NCBI RefSeq assembly: GCF_029968035.1
Contig: NZ_JASCIQ010000007.1
Span: 62,001 to 126,000 of the forward strand
Length of the DNA stretch: 64,000 bases
Origin: Streptomyces cavernicola
GTDB taxonomy: Bacteria; Actinomycetota; Actinomycetes; Streptomycetales; Streptomycetaceae
Reading direction: 5' to 3'
Shown here: positions 43,894 through 57,699 of the stretch, piece by piece
How the letters are laid out: the number at the start of each line of letters is the position of its first letter
Position numbering within the stretch: the first letter of the stretch is position 1
Program-made: the position numbers and the translations under genes
The notes under the pieces: model-generated
Told to the model about the DNA's origin: nothing
Database searches by the model: none
The model's input: the letters and a program-made list of their open reading frames with translations, nothing else

Positions 43894-45024
43894 GTGACGA
43901 CGACCCCCGTCGCCCCCAGCCTCGTGGCCACGCTGCCCGGCCACTATTACACCGATCCCGAACTGTTCCGCCTGGAGCAGGAGAAGATCTTCGAGTCCAT
44001 GTGGTTCTGCGCCGTGCGCAGCGCCGACCTCGCCAAACCCGGCGCCTTCCGCACCGTCCAGGTCGGCCGGGAGAGCGTCCTCGTCACCCGGTCCCGCACC
44101 GGTGAGCTGCGCGCCTTCCTGAACGTCTGCCGGCACCGCGGTGCCCAACTGTGCACCGAGGAGTCCGGCGAGGTGCGCCGCAACCTGCAGTGCCCGTACC
44201 ACGCCTGGACGTACGACCTCGACGGCAAGCTCGTCGCCGCGCCCAACCTGACGAAGATGCCGGACGTGGACCGCAGCGAGTACGGCCTGATCAAGGTCGC
44301 CCTGCGGGAGTGGCTCGGCTACGCCTGGGTGTGCCTGGCCGACGAGCCGCCCTCCTTCGAGGAGACGGTGATCGGCGCGGCCGTGGAGCGCCTCGGCAAT
44401 GTGGCGGCCATCGACTCGTACTGCACCGAGGGCCTCGCGCTCGGCAAGCGCATCACGTACGACGTGAAGTCCAACTGGAAGCTGATCGTCGAGAACTTCA
44501 TGGAGTGCTACCACTGCGCGACGATCCACCCCGAACTCACCGAGGTGCTCCCGGAGTTCGCGGACGGCTACGCGGCGCAGTACTACGTGGGGCACGGCGC
44601 CGAGTTCGGTGACGAGGTCAAGGGCTTCACCGTCGACGGCAGCGAGGGCTTCGCCAAGCTGCCGGAGGTCGCCGAGGACCAGGACCGGCGGTACTACGCG
44701 ATGACGGTCAAGCCGACCGTGTTCATCAACCTGGTGCCGGACCACGTGATCCTGCACCGCATGTTCCCGATGGCCGAGGACCGCACGATCGTCGAGTGCG
44801 ACTGGCTGTACGCGCCGGAGGTGGTCGAGTCGGGCGCGGACGTGTCGAAGTCGGTGGAGCTGTTCCACCGGGTCAACGCGCAGGACTTCGAGGCGTGCGA
44901 GCGCACCCAGCCGGCGATGTCCTCGCGGGCGTACCGCAAGGGCGGTGTGCTGGTGCCGACCGAGCACCACATCGGGATTTTCCACGAGTGGCTGACCGAG
45001 CAGCTGGGGGCCGACCATGTCTGA
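43894..45024 (+). CDS. Rieske oxygenase, glycine-betaine/carnitine demethylase type
   Basis: Terminal oxygenase of 376 residues. The Rieske cluster motif is CRHRGAQLC...LQCPYHAW (about 80-110). The mononuclear iron site is in NWKLIVENFMECYHCATIHPEL: both His are present, and the residue that normally bridges the centres is Glu (ECYH) where most ring hydroxylases have Asp, as in quaternary-amine oxygenases such as CntA. The GTG start at 43894 follows GAGGAG. It probably demethylates glycine betaine to dimethylglycine using the ferredoxin and reductase encoded at 37-38.8 kb. Its stop overlaps the next start. Confidence 0.88.
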   Translation: MTTTPVAPSLVATLPGHYYTDPELFRLEQEKIFESMWFCAVRSADLAKPGAFRTVQVGRESVLVTRSRTGELRAFLNVCRHRGAQLCTEESGEVRRNLQCPYHAWTYDLDGKLVAAPNLTKMPDVDRSEYGLIKVALREWLGYAWVCLADEPPSFEETVIGAAVERLGNVAAIDSYCTEGLALGKRITYDVKSNWKLIVENFMECYHCATIHPELTEVLPEFADGYAAQYYVGHGAEFGDEVKGFTVDGSEGFAKLPEVAEDQDRRYYAMTVKPTVFINLVPDHVILHRMFPMAEDRTIVECDWLYAPEVVESGADVSKSVELFHRVNAQDFEACERTQPAMSSRAYRKGGVLVPTEHHIGIFHEWLTEQLGADHV

Positions 45025-46483
45025 GCTGTTCATCGACGGCGCGTGGACGAGCCCGCGCGAGGAGCAGACCCGCGAGATCCGCTGCCCGGCCGACGGTTCG
45101 CTCGTCGCGGTCGTGGCCGAGGCGGGCGGCAAGGACACCCTGGAGGCGATCGCGGCCGCCCGGCGCGCGTTCGACGAGGGGCCCTGGCCGCACACCACGG
45201 GCGCGGTCCGCGGCGACCTGCTGCTTCGCGTCGCGGACCTCCTTGTCCGCGACAAGGACGCGCTGGCCCGCGCGGAGTCGCTCGACACCGGCAAACGCCT
45301 GGTGGAGAGCGAGTACGACATGGACGACATCGCGAACTGCTTCCGCTACTTCGGGCGGCTCGCGGCGGCGGACGACGGCCGGGTCGTCGAGAACGGCGTG
45401 CCGGACGCGGAGAGCCAGGTCGTGCACGAGCCGGTCGGCGTGTGCGCGCTCATCACCCCGTGGAACTACCCGCTCCTGCAGACCGCGTGGAAGGTCGCCC
45501 CGGCCCTCGCGGCGGGCAACACCTTCGTCCTGAAGCCCAGCGAGCTGACCCCGCACACCGCGATCCACCTGGTGAAGCTGCTCGCCGAGGCGGGCCTGCC
45601 CGACGGCGTCGCCAACCTGGTCCTCGGCGCGGGCCCCGAGGTCGGCGGCCCGCTCGCCGAGCACCCGGACGTGGACCTGGTGTCGTTCACCGGCGGCCTG
45701 AACACCGGCCGGCACCTGATGGCGGCCGCGGCCGGCACGGTCAAGAAGGTCGCCCTGGAACTGGGCGGCAAGAACCCCAACATCGTGTTCGCGGACGCCG
45801 ACTTCGAGACGGCCGTCGACATGGCGCTGACCGCCGTGTTCCTGCACTCCGGCCAGGTCTGCTCGGCCGGCGCGCGGCTCCTCGTCGAGGACTCGCTGCA
45901 CGACCGGTTCGTCGACGAGGTGGTCCGCAGGGCCGAGCAGATCCGGCTCGGCGGCCCCTTCGACGAGCACGCCCAGACCGGACCGCTGATCTCGGCGGGC
46001 CATCTGGCCAAGGTCGAGGCGTACGTGGAACGCGGCGTGCAGGAAGGCGCGGTGCTGCGCTGCGGCGGGTCCCGGCCCGCCGGCGCGGAGTACGACAACG
46101 GCTACTACTACCTGCCGACGGTCCTCGACGCCTGCACGCACGACATGTCCGTCGTGCAGGACGAGTCGTTCGGCCCGGTCCTCACGGTGGAGCGGTTCAC
46201 CGACGAGACCGAGGCCGTACGGCTCGCCAACTCCACCATCTACGGACTCGCGGGCGCCGTCTGGACGAGCGACGAGGCCAAGGCCCGCCGCGTCGCGTCC
46301 GGCCTGCGCCTCGGCACGGTGTGGATCAACGACTTCCACCCGTATGTGCCGCAGGCCGAGTGGGGCGGCTACAAGCAGTCCGGCACCGGCCGCGAGCTCG
46401 GCCCCGCCGGGCTCGCCGAGTACCGAGAGACGAAGCACATCTGGCGCAACACCCGACCTGTCCCGCAGGGCTGGTTCGCGTAA
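45017..46483 (+). CDS. Betaine-aldehyde dehydrogenase-like aldehyde dehydrogenase
   Basis: NAD(P)-dependent aldehyde dehydrogenase of 488 residues. The Rossmann segment ITPWNYPLLQ, the glutamate in ALELGGKNPNIVF and the nucleophilic cysteine in FLHSGQVCSAG are all present, as in BetB/GbsA enzymes. The start codon lies inside the end of the oxygenase gene (8-base overlap), so expression is coupled. It would convert betaine aldehyde from choline oxidation to glycine betaine. Related aldehydes are possible substrates. Confidence 0.9.
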   Translation: MSELFIDGAWTSPREEQTREIRCPADGSLVAVVAEAGGKDTLEAIAAARRAFDEGPWPHTTGAVRGDLLLRVADLLVRDKDALARAESLDTGKRLVESEYDMDDIANCFRYFGRLAAADDGRVVENGVPDAESQVVHEPVGVCALITPWNYPLLQTAWKVAPALAAGNTFVLKPSELTPHTAIHLVKLLAEAGLPDGVANLVLGAGPEVGGPLAEHPDVDLVSFTGGLNTGRHLMAAAAGTVKKVALELGGKNPNIVFADADFETAVDMALTAVFLHSGQVCSAGARLLVEDSLHDRFVDEVVRRAEQIRLGGPFDEHAQTGPLISAGHLAKVEAYVERGVQEGAVLRCGGSRPAGAEYDNGYYYLPTVLDACTHDMSVVQDESFGPVLTVERFTDETEAVRLANSTIYGLAGAVWTSDEAKARRVASGLRLGTVWINDFHPYVPQAEWGGYKQSGTGRELGPAGLAEYRETKHIWRNTRPVPQGWFA

Positions 46484-46494
46484 CTGCCCGAAGT

Positions 46495-46529
46495 CCACGG
46501 CCGGTCGGGCGCCTTCCGACCGGCCGTGG
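46495..46529 (+). terminator. Intra-operon hairpin between aldehyde dehydrogenase and permease
   Basis: CCACGGCCGGTCGG (46495-46508) pairs perfectly with 46516-46529, 7-base loop. Placed 33 bases before the permease ATG, it may partly terminate transcription or stabilise the upstream mRNA. Confidence 0.7.
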
Positions 46530-46561
46530 CCGCAGCCGGCCGTGACTCCCAGGAGACGCGC

Positions 46562-48127
46562 ATGAATACGAATACCGCCGACAGGGGCGACAGGGACGAC
46601 GCCGAACTCGAGGACTTCGGCTACCGCCCCGAACTCAAGCGCACCCTTGGCAACTTCCATACCTTCGCCGCAGGCATCAGCTACATCTCCATCCTCACCG
46701 GCACCTTCCAGCTCTTCTATTTCGGTTACGCGAACGGCGGCCCGGCCTACTGGTGGTCCTGGCCCATGGTGTTCGCCGGCCAGTTCATGGTGGCCCTGTG
46801 CTTCGCGGAGCTGGCCGCCCGCTATCCCGTGGCCGGCTCGATCTACAACTGGGCGAAGAAGGTGGGCAATCCGCACGTCGGCTGGCTCGCCGGCTGGATG
46901 ATGCTGCTCGCCTCGGTCGTGTCGATCGCGGCCGTCGCCCTCGCCTATCAGCTGACGCTGCCGCAGATCTCGTCGTTCTTCCAGTTCGTGGGGGACGGCA
47001 CGGGCACGTACGACGTGGCCACCAACGCGGTGATCCTGGCCGCGGTCCTGATCCTGTTCACCACGCTCGTCAACGCCTTCGGCGTGAAGCTGATGGCCAC
47101 GATCAACACGGCAGGCGTCTTCATCGAGCTGATCGCCACCGTCGTACTGATCGTCCTGTTCGCGGTGCACATCGTGCGCGGCCCGGAGGTGGTCACCGAG
47201 ACGGCCCACACGGGGGACGGCCAGTCCTTCGGCTATCTCGGCGCCTTCCTCGTCGCCTCGCTCGCCTCCGCGTACGTGATGTACGGCTTCGACACCGCCG
47301 CCTCGCTCGGTGAGGAGTCGCTCGACCCGTCGCGGAACGCGCCGCGTGCCATCATCCGCTCGATCATCGCCTCGTTCGTCCTCGGCGGCCTGATCCTGCT
47401 GCTCGCCCTGATGAGCGTCTCCTCGCTGCGCGGCGAGAAGCTCTCCTCGGACGGACTGCAGTACGTCGTCCTCGACGTGCTCGGCCCGACGGCCGGCAAG
47501 GCCATGCTCTGGTGCGTCCTGATCGCGGTGACGGTCTGCGCGCTCGCCGTGCACACGGCGGCGATCCGGCTCGCGTTCGCGATGTCCCGCGACAACAACC
47601 TGCCGGCGGCCTCGCTGCTCGCCCGGGTCAGCCCGCGCTTCAAGACCCCGGTGGCCCCCGCCGTCATCATCGGCGTCCTGTCGCTCGCGATCCTGGTGGT
47701 CAACATCCGCCAGCCGCAGATCTTCACGGTGGTCACCAGCATCGGCATCATCATGATCTACGCCGCGTACCTCCTGGTCACGGTCCCGATGCTGATCTCC
47801 CGGCTGCGCGGTACGTGGAAGCCCGCCGAGGGCAAGTTCTCGCTCGGCCGCTGGGGCCTGCCCGTCAACATCCTCGCCGTCCTGTGGGGCGGGGCCATGA
47901 CCGTCAACCTGATCTGGCCGCGCGCCGAGGTCTACAACGCCACCGCCCCGTACCACTGGTATCTGCGCTGGGGCGCCGTCCTGTTCGTCGGCCTGATCGC
48001 CGGCGGCGGCTTCGCCTACTACTGGTTCGTCCAGCGCCACCGCACCGGCGTGCTCGCCGAGCACGCCGCCCAGACCCCTGAAACGCCCACCCCTGCCGCC
48101 GACCTGGAGGAGGTCACCACCTCATGA
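46562..48127 (+). CDS. APC-superfamily permease (choline/amine uptake candidate)
   Basis: Membrane transporter of 521 residues with about twelve helices from residue 30 to 500. The APC signature is seen in FAAGISYISILTGTFQLF, PVAGSIYNWAKKVGNPHVGW and AYVMYGFDTAASLGEES. Members of this amino-acid/polyamine group take up amines and amino acids. Being between the betaine-aldehyde dehydrogenase and the choline oxidase genes, it probably imports choline or betaine. The ATG at 46562 follows CAGGAGA. The stop overlaps the next ATG by 4 bases. Confidence 0.9.
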   Translation: MNTNTADRGDRDDAELEDFGYRPELKRTLGNFHTFAAGISYISILTGTFQLFYFGYANGGPAYWWSWPMVFAGQFMVALCFAELAARYPVAGSIYNWAKKVGNPHVGWLAGWMMLLASVVSIAAVALAYQLTLPQISSFFQFVGDGTGTYDVATNAVILAAVLILFTTLVNAFGVKLMATINTAGVFIELIATVVLIVLFAVHIVRGPEVVTETAHTGDGQSFGYLGAFLVASLASAYVMYGFDTAASLGEESLDPSRNAPRAIIRSIIASFVLGGLILLLALMSVSSLRGEKLSSDGLQYVVLDVLGPTAGKAMLWCVLIAVTVCALAVHTAAIRLAFAMSRDNNLPAASLLARVSPRFKTPVAPAVIIGVLSLAILVVNIRQPQIFTVVTSIGIIMIYAAYLLVTVPMLISRLRGTWKPAEGKFSLGRWGLPVNILAVLWGGAMTVNLIWPRAEVYNATAPYHWYLRWGAVLFVGLIAGGGFAYYWFVQRHRTGVLAEHAAQTPETPTPAADLEEVTTS

Positions 48128-49698
48128 GTTCCGACGCCACCGCATCCGCCGAAGTCTTCGACTACGTAGTCGTCGGCGGCGGCACCGCAGGCAATGTCGT
48201 CGCGGCCCGCCTCACCGAGGACCCGGACGTCACCGTCTGCGTCCTGGAAGCCGGACCGAGCGACGTCGGCGACGACAACGTCCTCCAACTCGACCGCTGG
48301 ATGGGCCTGTTGGAGTCCGGCTACGACTGGGACTACCCGGTCGAGCCGCAGTCCAGCGGCAACAGCTTCATGCGGCACGCCCGCGCCAAGGTGCTCGGCG
48401 GCTGCTCCTCGCACAACTCGTGCATCGCGTTCTGGGCCCCGGCCGAGGACCTCGACGCCTGGGCGGCCGGCGGGTGTACGGGCTGGACCGCGGAAGAGCT
48501 CTTCCCGCTCTACCGGCGCCTGGAGAACAACGACGCCCCCGGCGACCACCACGGCCGCTCGGGCCCGGTGAAGCTGCGCACCCTCAAGGGCGCGGACGAC
48601 CCGTGCGGCAACGCCCTGTTGGAGGCCTGCGCCCAGGCGGGCATCCCCACCACGCCGTTCAACACCGGCAAGACGGTGATCCGCGGCGCCAACTGGTTCC
48701 AGATCAACTCGGACGAGAACAACGTCCGCCAGTCGTCCTCGGTCGCCTACCTGCACCCGATCATGGGCAAGCGCCCCAACCTCGAAGTGCGTACGGGCGT
48801 CCGCGCGAAGCGCCTGGTCTTCGAGGGGAAGCGGTGCGTGGGCACCGAGTACCTGGACCCCGACCAGATCCACACCCGTACGGTCCGCGCCCGCCGCGAG
48901 GTCGTCGTCTCCTGCGGCTCGATCGACACCCCGAAGCTGCTCATGCTCTCCGGCATCGGCCCGGCAACTCACCTGCGCGAGCACGGAGTTGACGTCCTCG
49001 TCGACTCGCCCGGCGTCGGCGAGAACCTGCAGGACCACCCCGAGGGCGTGATCATGTGGGAGGCCAAGCAGCCGATGCCCACCCGGTCCAGCCAGTGGTG
49101 GGAGGCGGGCATCTTCTACGACACCGAGCCCGGCCTCGACCGGCCCGACCTGATGTTCCACTACGGCCAGGTGCCGTTCGACATGAACACGGCCCGGCAC
49201 GGCTACCCGACGACGGACAACGCGTTCTGCCTCACCCCGAACGTCACCCGCGCCCGCTCCAAGGGCACCGTCCGGCTGCGCACCCGCGACTTCCGGGACA
49301 AGCCGATGGTCGACCCGCGCTACTTCACGGATGAGCACGACGCCCGCGTGATGACGTACGGCCTGAAGCTGGCCCGGCGCATCGCCGAGCAGCCGGCGCT
49401 CAGCGGCTGGGCGGGCGCGGAGCTGGCCCCCGGCCCGGACGTGCGCACCGACGACGAGCTCCTCGACTACATCCACAACACCCACAACACCGTCTACCAC
49501 CCGGCGTGCACGGTGAAGATGGGCGCCGACGACGACGTGTTCGCCCCGCTCGACGCCCGCCTGCGCGTCAAGGGCGTGGAGGGCCTGCGCGTCGCCGACG
49601 GCTCGGTGATGCCGGACCTGGTCACGGTCAACCCGTGCATCACGACGATGATGATCGGCGAGAAGTGCTCGGACCTGTTGAAGGGGGACGCGCGCTAA
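48124..49698 (+). CDS. Choline oxidase/dehydrogenase (GMC oxidoreductase)
   Basis: Flavoenzyme of 524 residues. The FAD motif YVVVGGGTAGNVVAARL opens the protein. GGCSSHNSCIAFWAP contains H97, the position that binds FAD covalently in choline oxidase. The C-terminal SKGTVRLRTRDFRDKPMVDP, THNTVYHPACTVKMG (catalytic His) and VTVNPCITTMMIGE (Asn) closely fit choline oxidase rather than the longer BetA dehydrogenases. It makes betaine aldehyde, and possibly glycine betaine directly. It is coupled to the permease gene by an ATGA overlap and is last in the operon. Confidence 0.9.
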   Translation: MSSDATASAEVFDYVVVGGGTAGNVVAARLTEDPDVTVCVLEAGPSDVGDDNVLQLDRWMGLLESGYDWDYPVEPQSSGNSFMRHARAKVLGGCSSHNSCIAFWAPAEDLDAWAAGGCTGWTAEELFPLYRRLENNDAPGDHHGRSGPVKLRTLKGADDPCGNALLEACAQAGIPTTPFNTGKTVIRGANWFQINSDENNVRQSSSVAYLHPIMGKRPNLEVRTGVRAKRLVFEGKRCVGTEYLDPDQIHTRTVRARREVVVSCGSIDTPKLLMLSGIGPATHLREHGVDVLVDSPGVGENLQDHPEGVIMWEAKQPMPTRSSQWWEAGIFYDTEPGLDRPDLMFHYGQVPFDMNTARHGYPTTDNAFCLTPNVTRARSKGTVRLRTRDFRDKPMVDPRYFTDEHDARVMTYGLKLARRIAEQPALSGWAGAELAPGPDVRTDDELLDYIHNTHNTVYHPACTVKMGADDDVFAPLDARLRVKGVEGLRVADGSVMPDLVTVNPCITTMMIGEKCSDLLKGDAR

Positions 49699-49749
49699 GG
49701 GCGTTCGTACGTGCCCGTCCCGCACGGTCGGCTCGGGCACCGCCGATCG

Positions 49750-49872
49750 TTTTGATTCCCCGCCCCGCCCCTTCCCGAAAGCCTGCGGCGCTGTCTGCGC
49801 AGTTCCCCGCGCCCCTTACAACCCAGCCCCTCCGGCGTTTGAGGAGCGGGGTCCGGGGCGGAGCCCCGGTTA
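49750..49872. repeat. Composite dispersed repeat at the operon end
   Basis: Modules in order: CCCCGCCCCTTCCCGAAA (about 49761-49781), the core CGCAGTTCCCCGCGCCCCT (49798-49816), CAGCCCCTCCGGCGTTTGAG (49826-49845) and GGGGCGGAGCCCC. The last two pairs can form hairpins and may terminate the convergent transcripts. Confidence 0.8.
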
Positions 49873-50462
49873 CGGGGAGGGGCGGGGTGGGGAAGAAGCC
49901 CGCCGCAGGCGCGCCAGGTCCCGGCCCACGGCGGCGACCTGGTCGGCCAGCTCCGCCGCCGGGGCCGAGCTCTCCCGGATCCGCAACTCGATCCGGTTGA
50001 GCTCCGCCACCGCCTCCACAACCCGCTCCCCCTCCCCCACCTCCGCCGCGGCCTCCGCCAACTGCCGGTTCTTCCGATGCAGTTCGAGGAATACGTTGGC
50101 CTTCGTCCGCAGCACCCACGGGTCGATCGGCTTGTTCAGGAAGTCCGCCGCCCCCACGGCGTACCCCCGGTACGTGTAGTCCGCGTCGGGGTTGGCTCCG
50201 GTCACGAGGATGATCGGGACGTCCTTGGTCTGGTCGAGCCGCTTGATGGTGGCGGCCGTCTCGAAGCCGTCCATGCCGGGCATGACGACGTCGAGGAGGA
50301 CCAGGGCGAACTCCTCGCGCAGCATCGCCTTGAGCGCCTCCTCCCCCGAACTCGCCCGGACGAGCCGCTGATGGAGCGGGCCGAGGACGGCTTCGAAGGC
50401 CAGCAGGTTCTCCTCCATGTCGTCGACGATGAGGATGCTGCAGAGATCCGTCGCAGCGGCGC

Positions 50463-50466
<4 letters not shown>
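49870..50466 (-). CDS. Response regulator with C-terminal coiled coil
   Basis: Protein of 198 residues. The receiver domain (about 8-125) has SILIVDDMEENL, the phospho-acceptor Asp in LVLLDVVMPGMDG, the threonine in ILVTGAN and the lysine in FLNKPIDP. The C-terminal 70 residues are a helical, coiled-coil-like segment with no DNA-binding domain. Its GTG start overlaps the stop of the kinase gene (GTGA), so the pair is translationally coupled. It probably passes the phosphate signal to a protein partner, not to DNA; the adjacent SpoIIE-type phosphatase is a candidate partner. Confidence 0.92.
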
Positions 50467-54917
<4,451 letters not shown>

Positions 54918-54952
54918 TCCGAAATGTCCTTCTTTGCGAGGTACGCAAGGAT

Positions 54953-54976
54953 TAACCCTTCTAGTGAGATTTAGAC
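54953..54976 (-). promoter_or_regulatory. Sigma-B-like promoter of the hybrid kinase
   Basis: On the minus strand: GTCT (54976-54973), 14 bases, GGGTTA (54958-54953). This is close to the Streptomyces sigma-B-type pattern GNNT-N14-16-GGGTAY, one or two bases off in the -10. It lies 36 bases before the kinase ATG. Confidence 0.45.
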
Positions 54977-55020
54977 TACATTCATCGCGCTGAGCGCCGG
55001 AACCGAGTCAGGAGGGGCCC

Positions 55021-56883
55021 GTGGGTACCTCCGCAGACCCCCTGGAATCCGTGTCGCGGCTCCGCCTGCCCGCCGACGACCTGGCCCCTTCCGCCGCCCG
55101 CAAGTTCCTCCGCGCCACCCTCGCCGGCCTGGCCGCACCCCCGGCTCCCGGCCTTCCAGCGGTCGTCAGCGAGCGCCTCGTCGACGACGCCGTGCTCCTC
55201 GTCAGCGAGCTGACCACCGCGACCCTCGCCCGCGGCGGCTTCGAGATCGAGATCGGCTGCCGCGTCGAGTCCGGCCCCGACACCCGCCACGGCCTCCCGG
55301 CCCCGCCGCCCCCGGACGGTACGCGGCGTCTTGGCATCGTCGTCGAGGTGCTCGACCGCCACCTCTCCGGCGCCGGGCCCGCCGGATCCGACCTGCGGAG
55401 CAGCCTGCACGGGCACGGCCTACGCCTGCTGAGCGCCCTCGCCGACACCTGGGGCGTGACCTGCCGGCAGGCCGAGGAGAGCGTGTGGTTCCGCCTCGAC
55501 AGCCTCATCGAAGGCCGGCCCGGCCCCCCGGACCGCGAGACCGCCGCCCCCGATGCCCAGGGCACGGCGCCCGACCGCACCGGCCCCGCCCCCGAGCGGT
55601 CCGACCGGGCCGGGGCGTCCTTCCTCGCCGAGGTCAGCGAGCTGCTCGCGGGCCAGCTCGACGAGGACATGGTCACCGCGCTCACCAGCCAACTCCTCGT
55701 GCCGAGGCTCGCCGACTGGTGCGCCGTGTGGCTCACCACCACCAACGGCCGGATGCGGATCTCCCGCGTCTGGCACCGGGACGAACAGCAGATCCGTACG
55801 CTCCGCAGCGCCCTCGAACAGGAGCGCCCGCCGCCGGACACACTGACCACCACCACCGCCCTCACCTGGCCCTGGCCCGAGGGCGCGGACGCCGTCGAGC
55901 CGGGCGGCTCCGCGCTGCTGTTCCCGCTGGTCGCGAGCGGCCGCTGCCACGGCGCGCTGCTCGTCGGCCGGGCCGGGCTGCCCCGTATGACGGACGCCGT
56001 CGTACGCCTCACCCAGGACGTGGCGCGCAGAGCCGCCCAGGCGGTGGTCACCGCCCGCCACTACACCCGGCAGGCAGACATCAGCCACTCCCTGCAGCGC
56101 CGCCAGCTGCCCACCTCGCTCGCCTCGATCCCGGGCGTCGACACGGCCATCGTGTACGAGCCGAGCGGCGAGGGTCAGACCGTCGGCGGCGACTTCTACG
56201 ACCTGTTCCCGATGGGCGAGAGCCGCTGGTGCTTCCTGCTCGGCGACGTCTGCGGCCACGACCTGGAGGCCATGTCCGTCACGGGCCTGGCCCGCCATCT
56301 CGTACGGCTGCTCGCCCGCGAGGGCCACGGTGTGGAGGCCCTGCTCCACCGGCTGAACCTCGCGATGGCCGAGGAGGGGGCGGAGGCGGTGGCGGTCGGC
56401 GGCGAGCAGGCCGGCTCCCGTTTCCTGAGCCTGCTCTACGGCGAGCTGGAGCCCGAGCCGGTCGCGGGCGGCGCGCGGCTCACGGTGGCCAGCGCCGGGC
56501 ACCCGCTTCCGCTGCTCCTCTCGGCCGACGGCGCGGTACGCCCGGCCGCGGACCCGCAGATGCTGCTCGGCATCGACGAACGGGCCGAGTTCCGCGCGAA
56601 CTCCTTCCACCTCGCGCCCGGCGAGATCCTGCTGTGCGTGACGGACGGCGTGACCGAACGCCGCCGGGGCAACCGGCAGTTGGACGACGACGACGGCCTC
56701 GCCGAACTCCTCCGCGGCTGCGCGGGCCTCGGCGCCAAGGCGGTCGCGGAGCGCGTACGCCAGGCCGCCCACGACTTCGGCCCCGACCCGATCGACGACG
56801 ACCTCGCGGTCCTGGTCCTGGAGGCGCTGCCCGTGGCGGGGGCGGGGCGGGAGGCGGGTTCCGGTACGGGGGTGGAGGGCTGA
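55021..56883 (+). CDS. SpoIIE-type PP2C phosphatase with ATPase-like and GAF domains
   Basis: Protein of 620 residues. Residues 15-160 resemble an anti-sigma HATPase domain (VDDAVLLVSELTTATLARG, HGHGLRLLSALADTWGV). A GAF domain is at about 195-350, and a SpoIIE/RsbU phosphatase domain at about 370-610 with EPSGEGQTVGGDFYDLF, LGDVCGHDLEAM, ASAGHPLPLLL and VTDGVTERR; the metal-binding Asp residues are present. It would dephosphorylate an anti-anti-sigma factor to release a stress sigma factor. The GTG start follows AGGAGG. It is divergent from the poly-HAMP kinase, which suggests a joint stress-response module. Confidence 0.92.
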   Translation: MGTSADPLESVSRLRLPADDLAPSAARKFLRATLAGLAAPPAPGLPAVVSERLVDDAVLLVSELTTATLARGGFEIEIGCRVESGPDTRHGLPAPPPPDGTRRLGIVVEVLDRHLSGAGPAGSDLRSSLHGHGLRLLSALADTWGVTCRQAEESVWFRLDSLIEGRPGPPDRETAAPDAQGTAPDRTGPAPERSDRAGASFLAEVSELLAGQLDEDMVTALTSQLLVPRLADWCAVWLTTTNGRMRISRVWHRDEQQIRTLRSALEQERPPPDTLTTTTALTWPWPEGADAVEPGGSALLFPLVASGRCHGALLVGRAGLPRMTDAVVRLTQDVARRAAQAVVTARHYTRQADISHSLQRRQLPTSLASIPGVDTAIVYEPSGEGQTVGGDFYDLFPMGESRWCFLLGDVCGHDLEAMSVTGLARHLVRLLAREGHGVEALLHRLNLAMAEEGAEAVAVGGEQAGSRFLSLLYGELEPEPVAGGARLTVASAGHPLPLLLSADGAVRPAADPQMLLGIDERAEFRANSFHLAPGEILLCVTDGVTERRRGNRQLDDDDGLAELLRGCAGLGAKAVAERVRQAAHDFGPDPIDDDLAVLVLEALPVAGAGREAGSGTGVEG

Positions 56884-57025
56884 GCAGCCGCCGCTGAGCA
56901 CCTTCCGCTGCGCCGGACGGATGCGGAGCGGGTGCCTGTGGCGCGATCCTGGAACCGGGGCGCCGAGGAACGCCGAGGAACACAGCGGCCGAACACAGCG
57001 GACGACCACAGCGCTGGAGGACACC

Positions 57026-57328
57026 ATGTCGCACACCACCGATTGGACCGCGCGCGTCCACCTGGTCGAGGAGGAGCGCACGACCAAGGTCAGCGTCGAG
57101 CTGGACACGGGCAGCAGTCGCCTCACCGCCCACGGCACCGCGCGCTGCAACCCCGCGGACAACGACGTACCCGCGATCGGCGACGAGCTCGCCGCCGCCC
57201 GAGCCCTGGAGAACCTGGCGCAGCAGCTCAAGCGCACCGCGTACCACGACATGGCTGCGGCGGGGACGTCCCGCGAGCAGCCGGTCGCCAGGCCTTATGT
57301 CGGCTGGCCGGACGTCGAGGAGGCCTAG
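57026..57328 (+). CDS. DUF1876 domain protein
   Basis: Small cytoplasmic protein of 100 residues typical of actinobacteria. The family pattern is clear: WTARVHLVEEERTTKVSVELD, LTAHGTARCNPAD, VPAIGDELAAARALENLAQQL. It predicts a beta-sheet packed on a helix, with function unknown. The ATG follows GGAGG. No operon partner is obvious; the acylphosphatase gene begins 95 bases later. Confidence 0.92.
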   Translation: MSHTTDWTARVHLVEEERTTKVSVELDTGSSRLTAHGTARCNPADNDVPAIGDELAAARALENLAQQLKRTAYHDMAAAGTSREQPVARPYVGWPDVEEA

Positions 57329-57423
57329 TGGCCGGACGCCGCCTCAGTGACTTGTTCGGCAATCCGCCCTTGAGGAGGCGTAGTTGAGCTGGAGCAACGG
57401 GCCGAGGAAAGGCTGTGCGCGGC

Positions 57424-57699
57424 ATGACGCGTAAACGGGTCGTCGTCACCGGCGAGGTGCAGGGCGTCTTCTTCCGGGACACCTGCCGCCGCACGGCGCT
57501 GGAGTACCGGGTGGCGGGCTGGGTGCGGAATCTGCCGGACGGTTCGGTGGAGGCGGTGTTCGAGGGCGAGCCGCACCATGTGGCGATCCTCGTCGAGTGG
57601 GCGAGAAAGGGTCCGCCCGCCGCGACCGTGCGGGACCTGTCCGTGATGAACGAGGAGGCGGAGGGCCTCGAAGGCTTCGAGGTCCGCCCCACGCCGTGA
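57424..57699 (+). CDS. Acylphosphatase
   Basis: Small enzyme of 91 residues that hydrolyses acyl phosphates. The signature VVVTGEVQGVFFRDTCRRTA contains the catalytic arginine (GVFFR), and the catalytic asparagine is in GWVRNLPDGSVEAVFEG. The ATG at 57424 lies after GAGGAAAGG; an in-frame GTG at 57415 is possible. It stands singly. Confidence 0.93.
   Translation: MTRKRVVVTGEVQGVFFRDTCRRTALEYRVAGWVRNLPDGSVEAVFEGEPHHVAILVEWARKGPPAATVRDLSVMNEEAEGLEGFEVRPTP

Noticed and set aside
44873..48064. Very long open frame on the minus strand opposite the aldehyde dehydrogenase and permease genes
   Set aside because: Its composition is the mirror of G/C third positions in the real genes; no ribosome site or recognisable domain.
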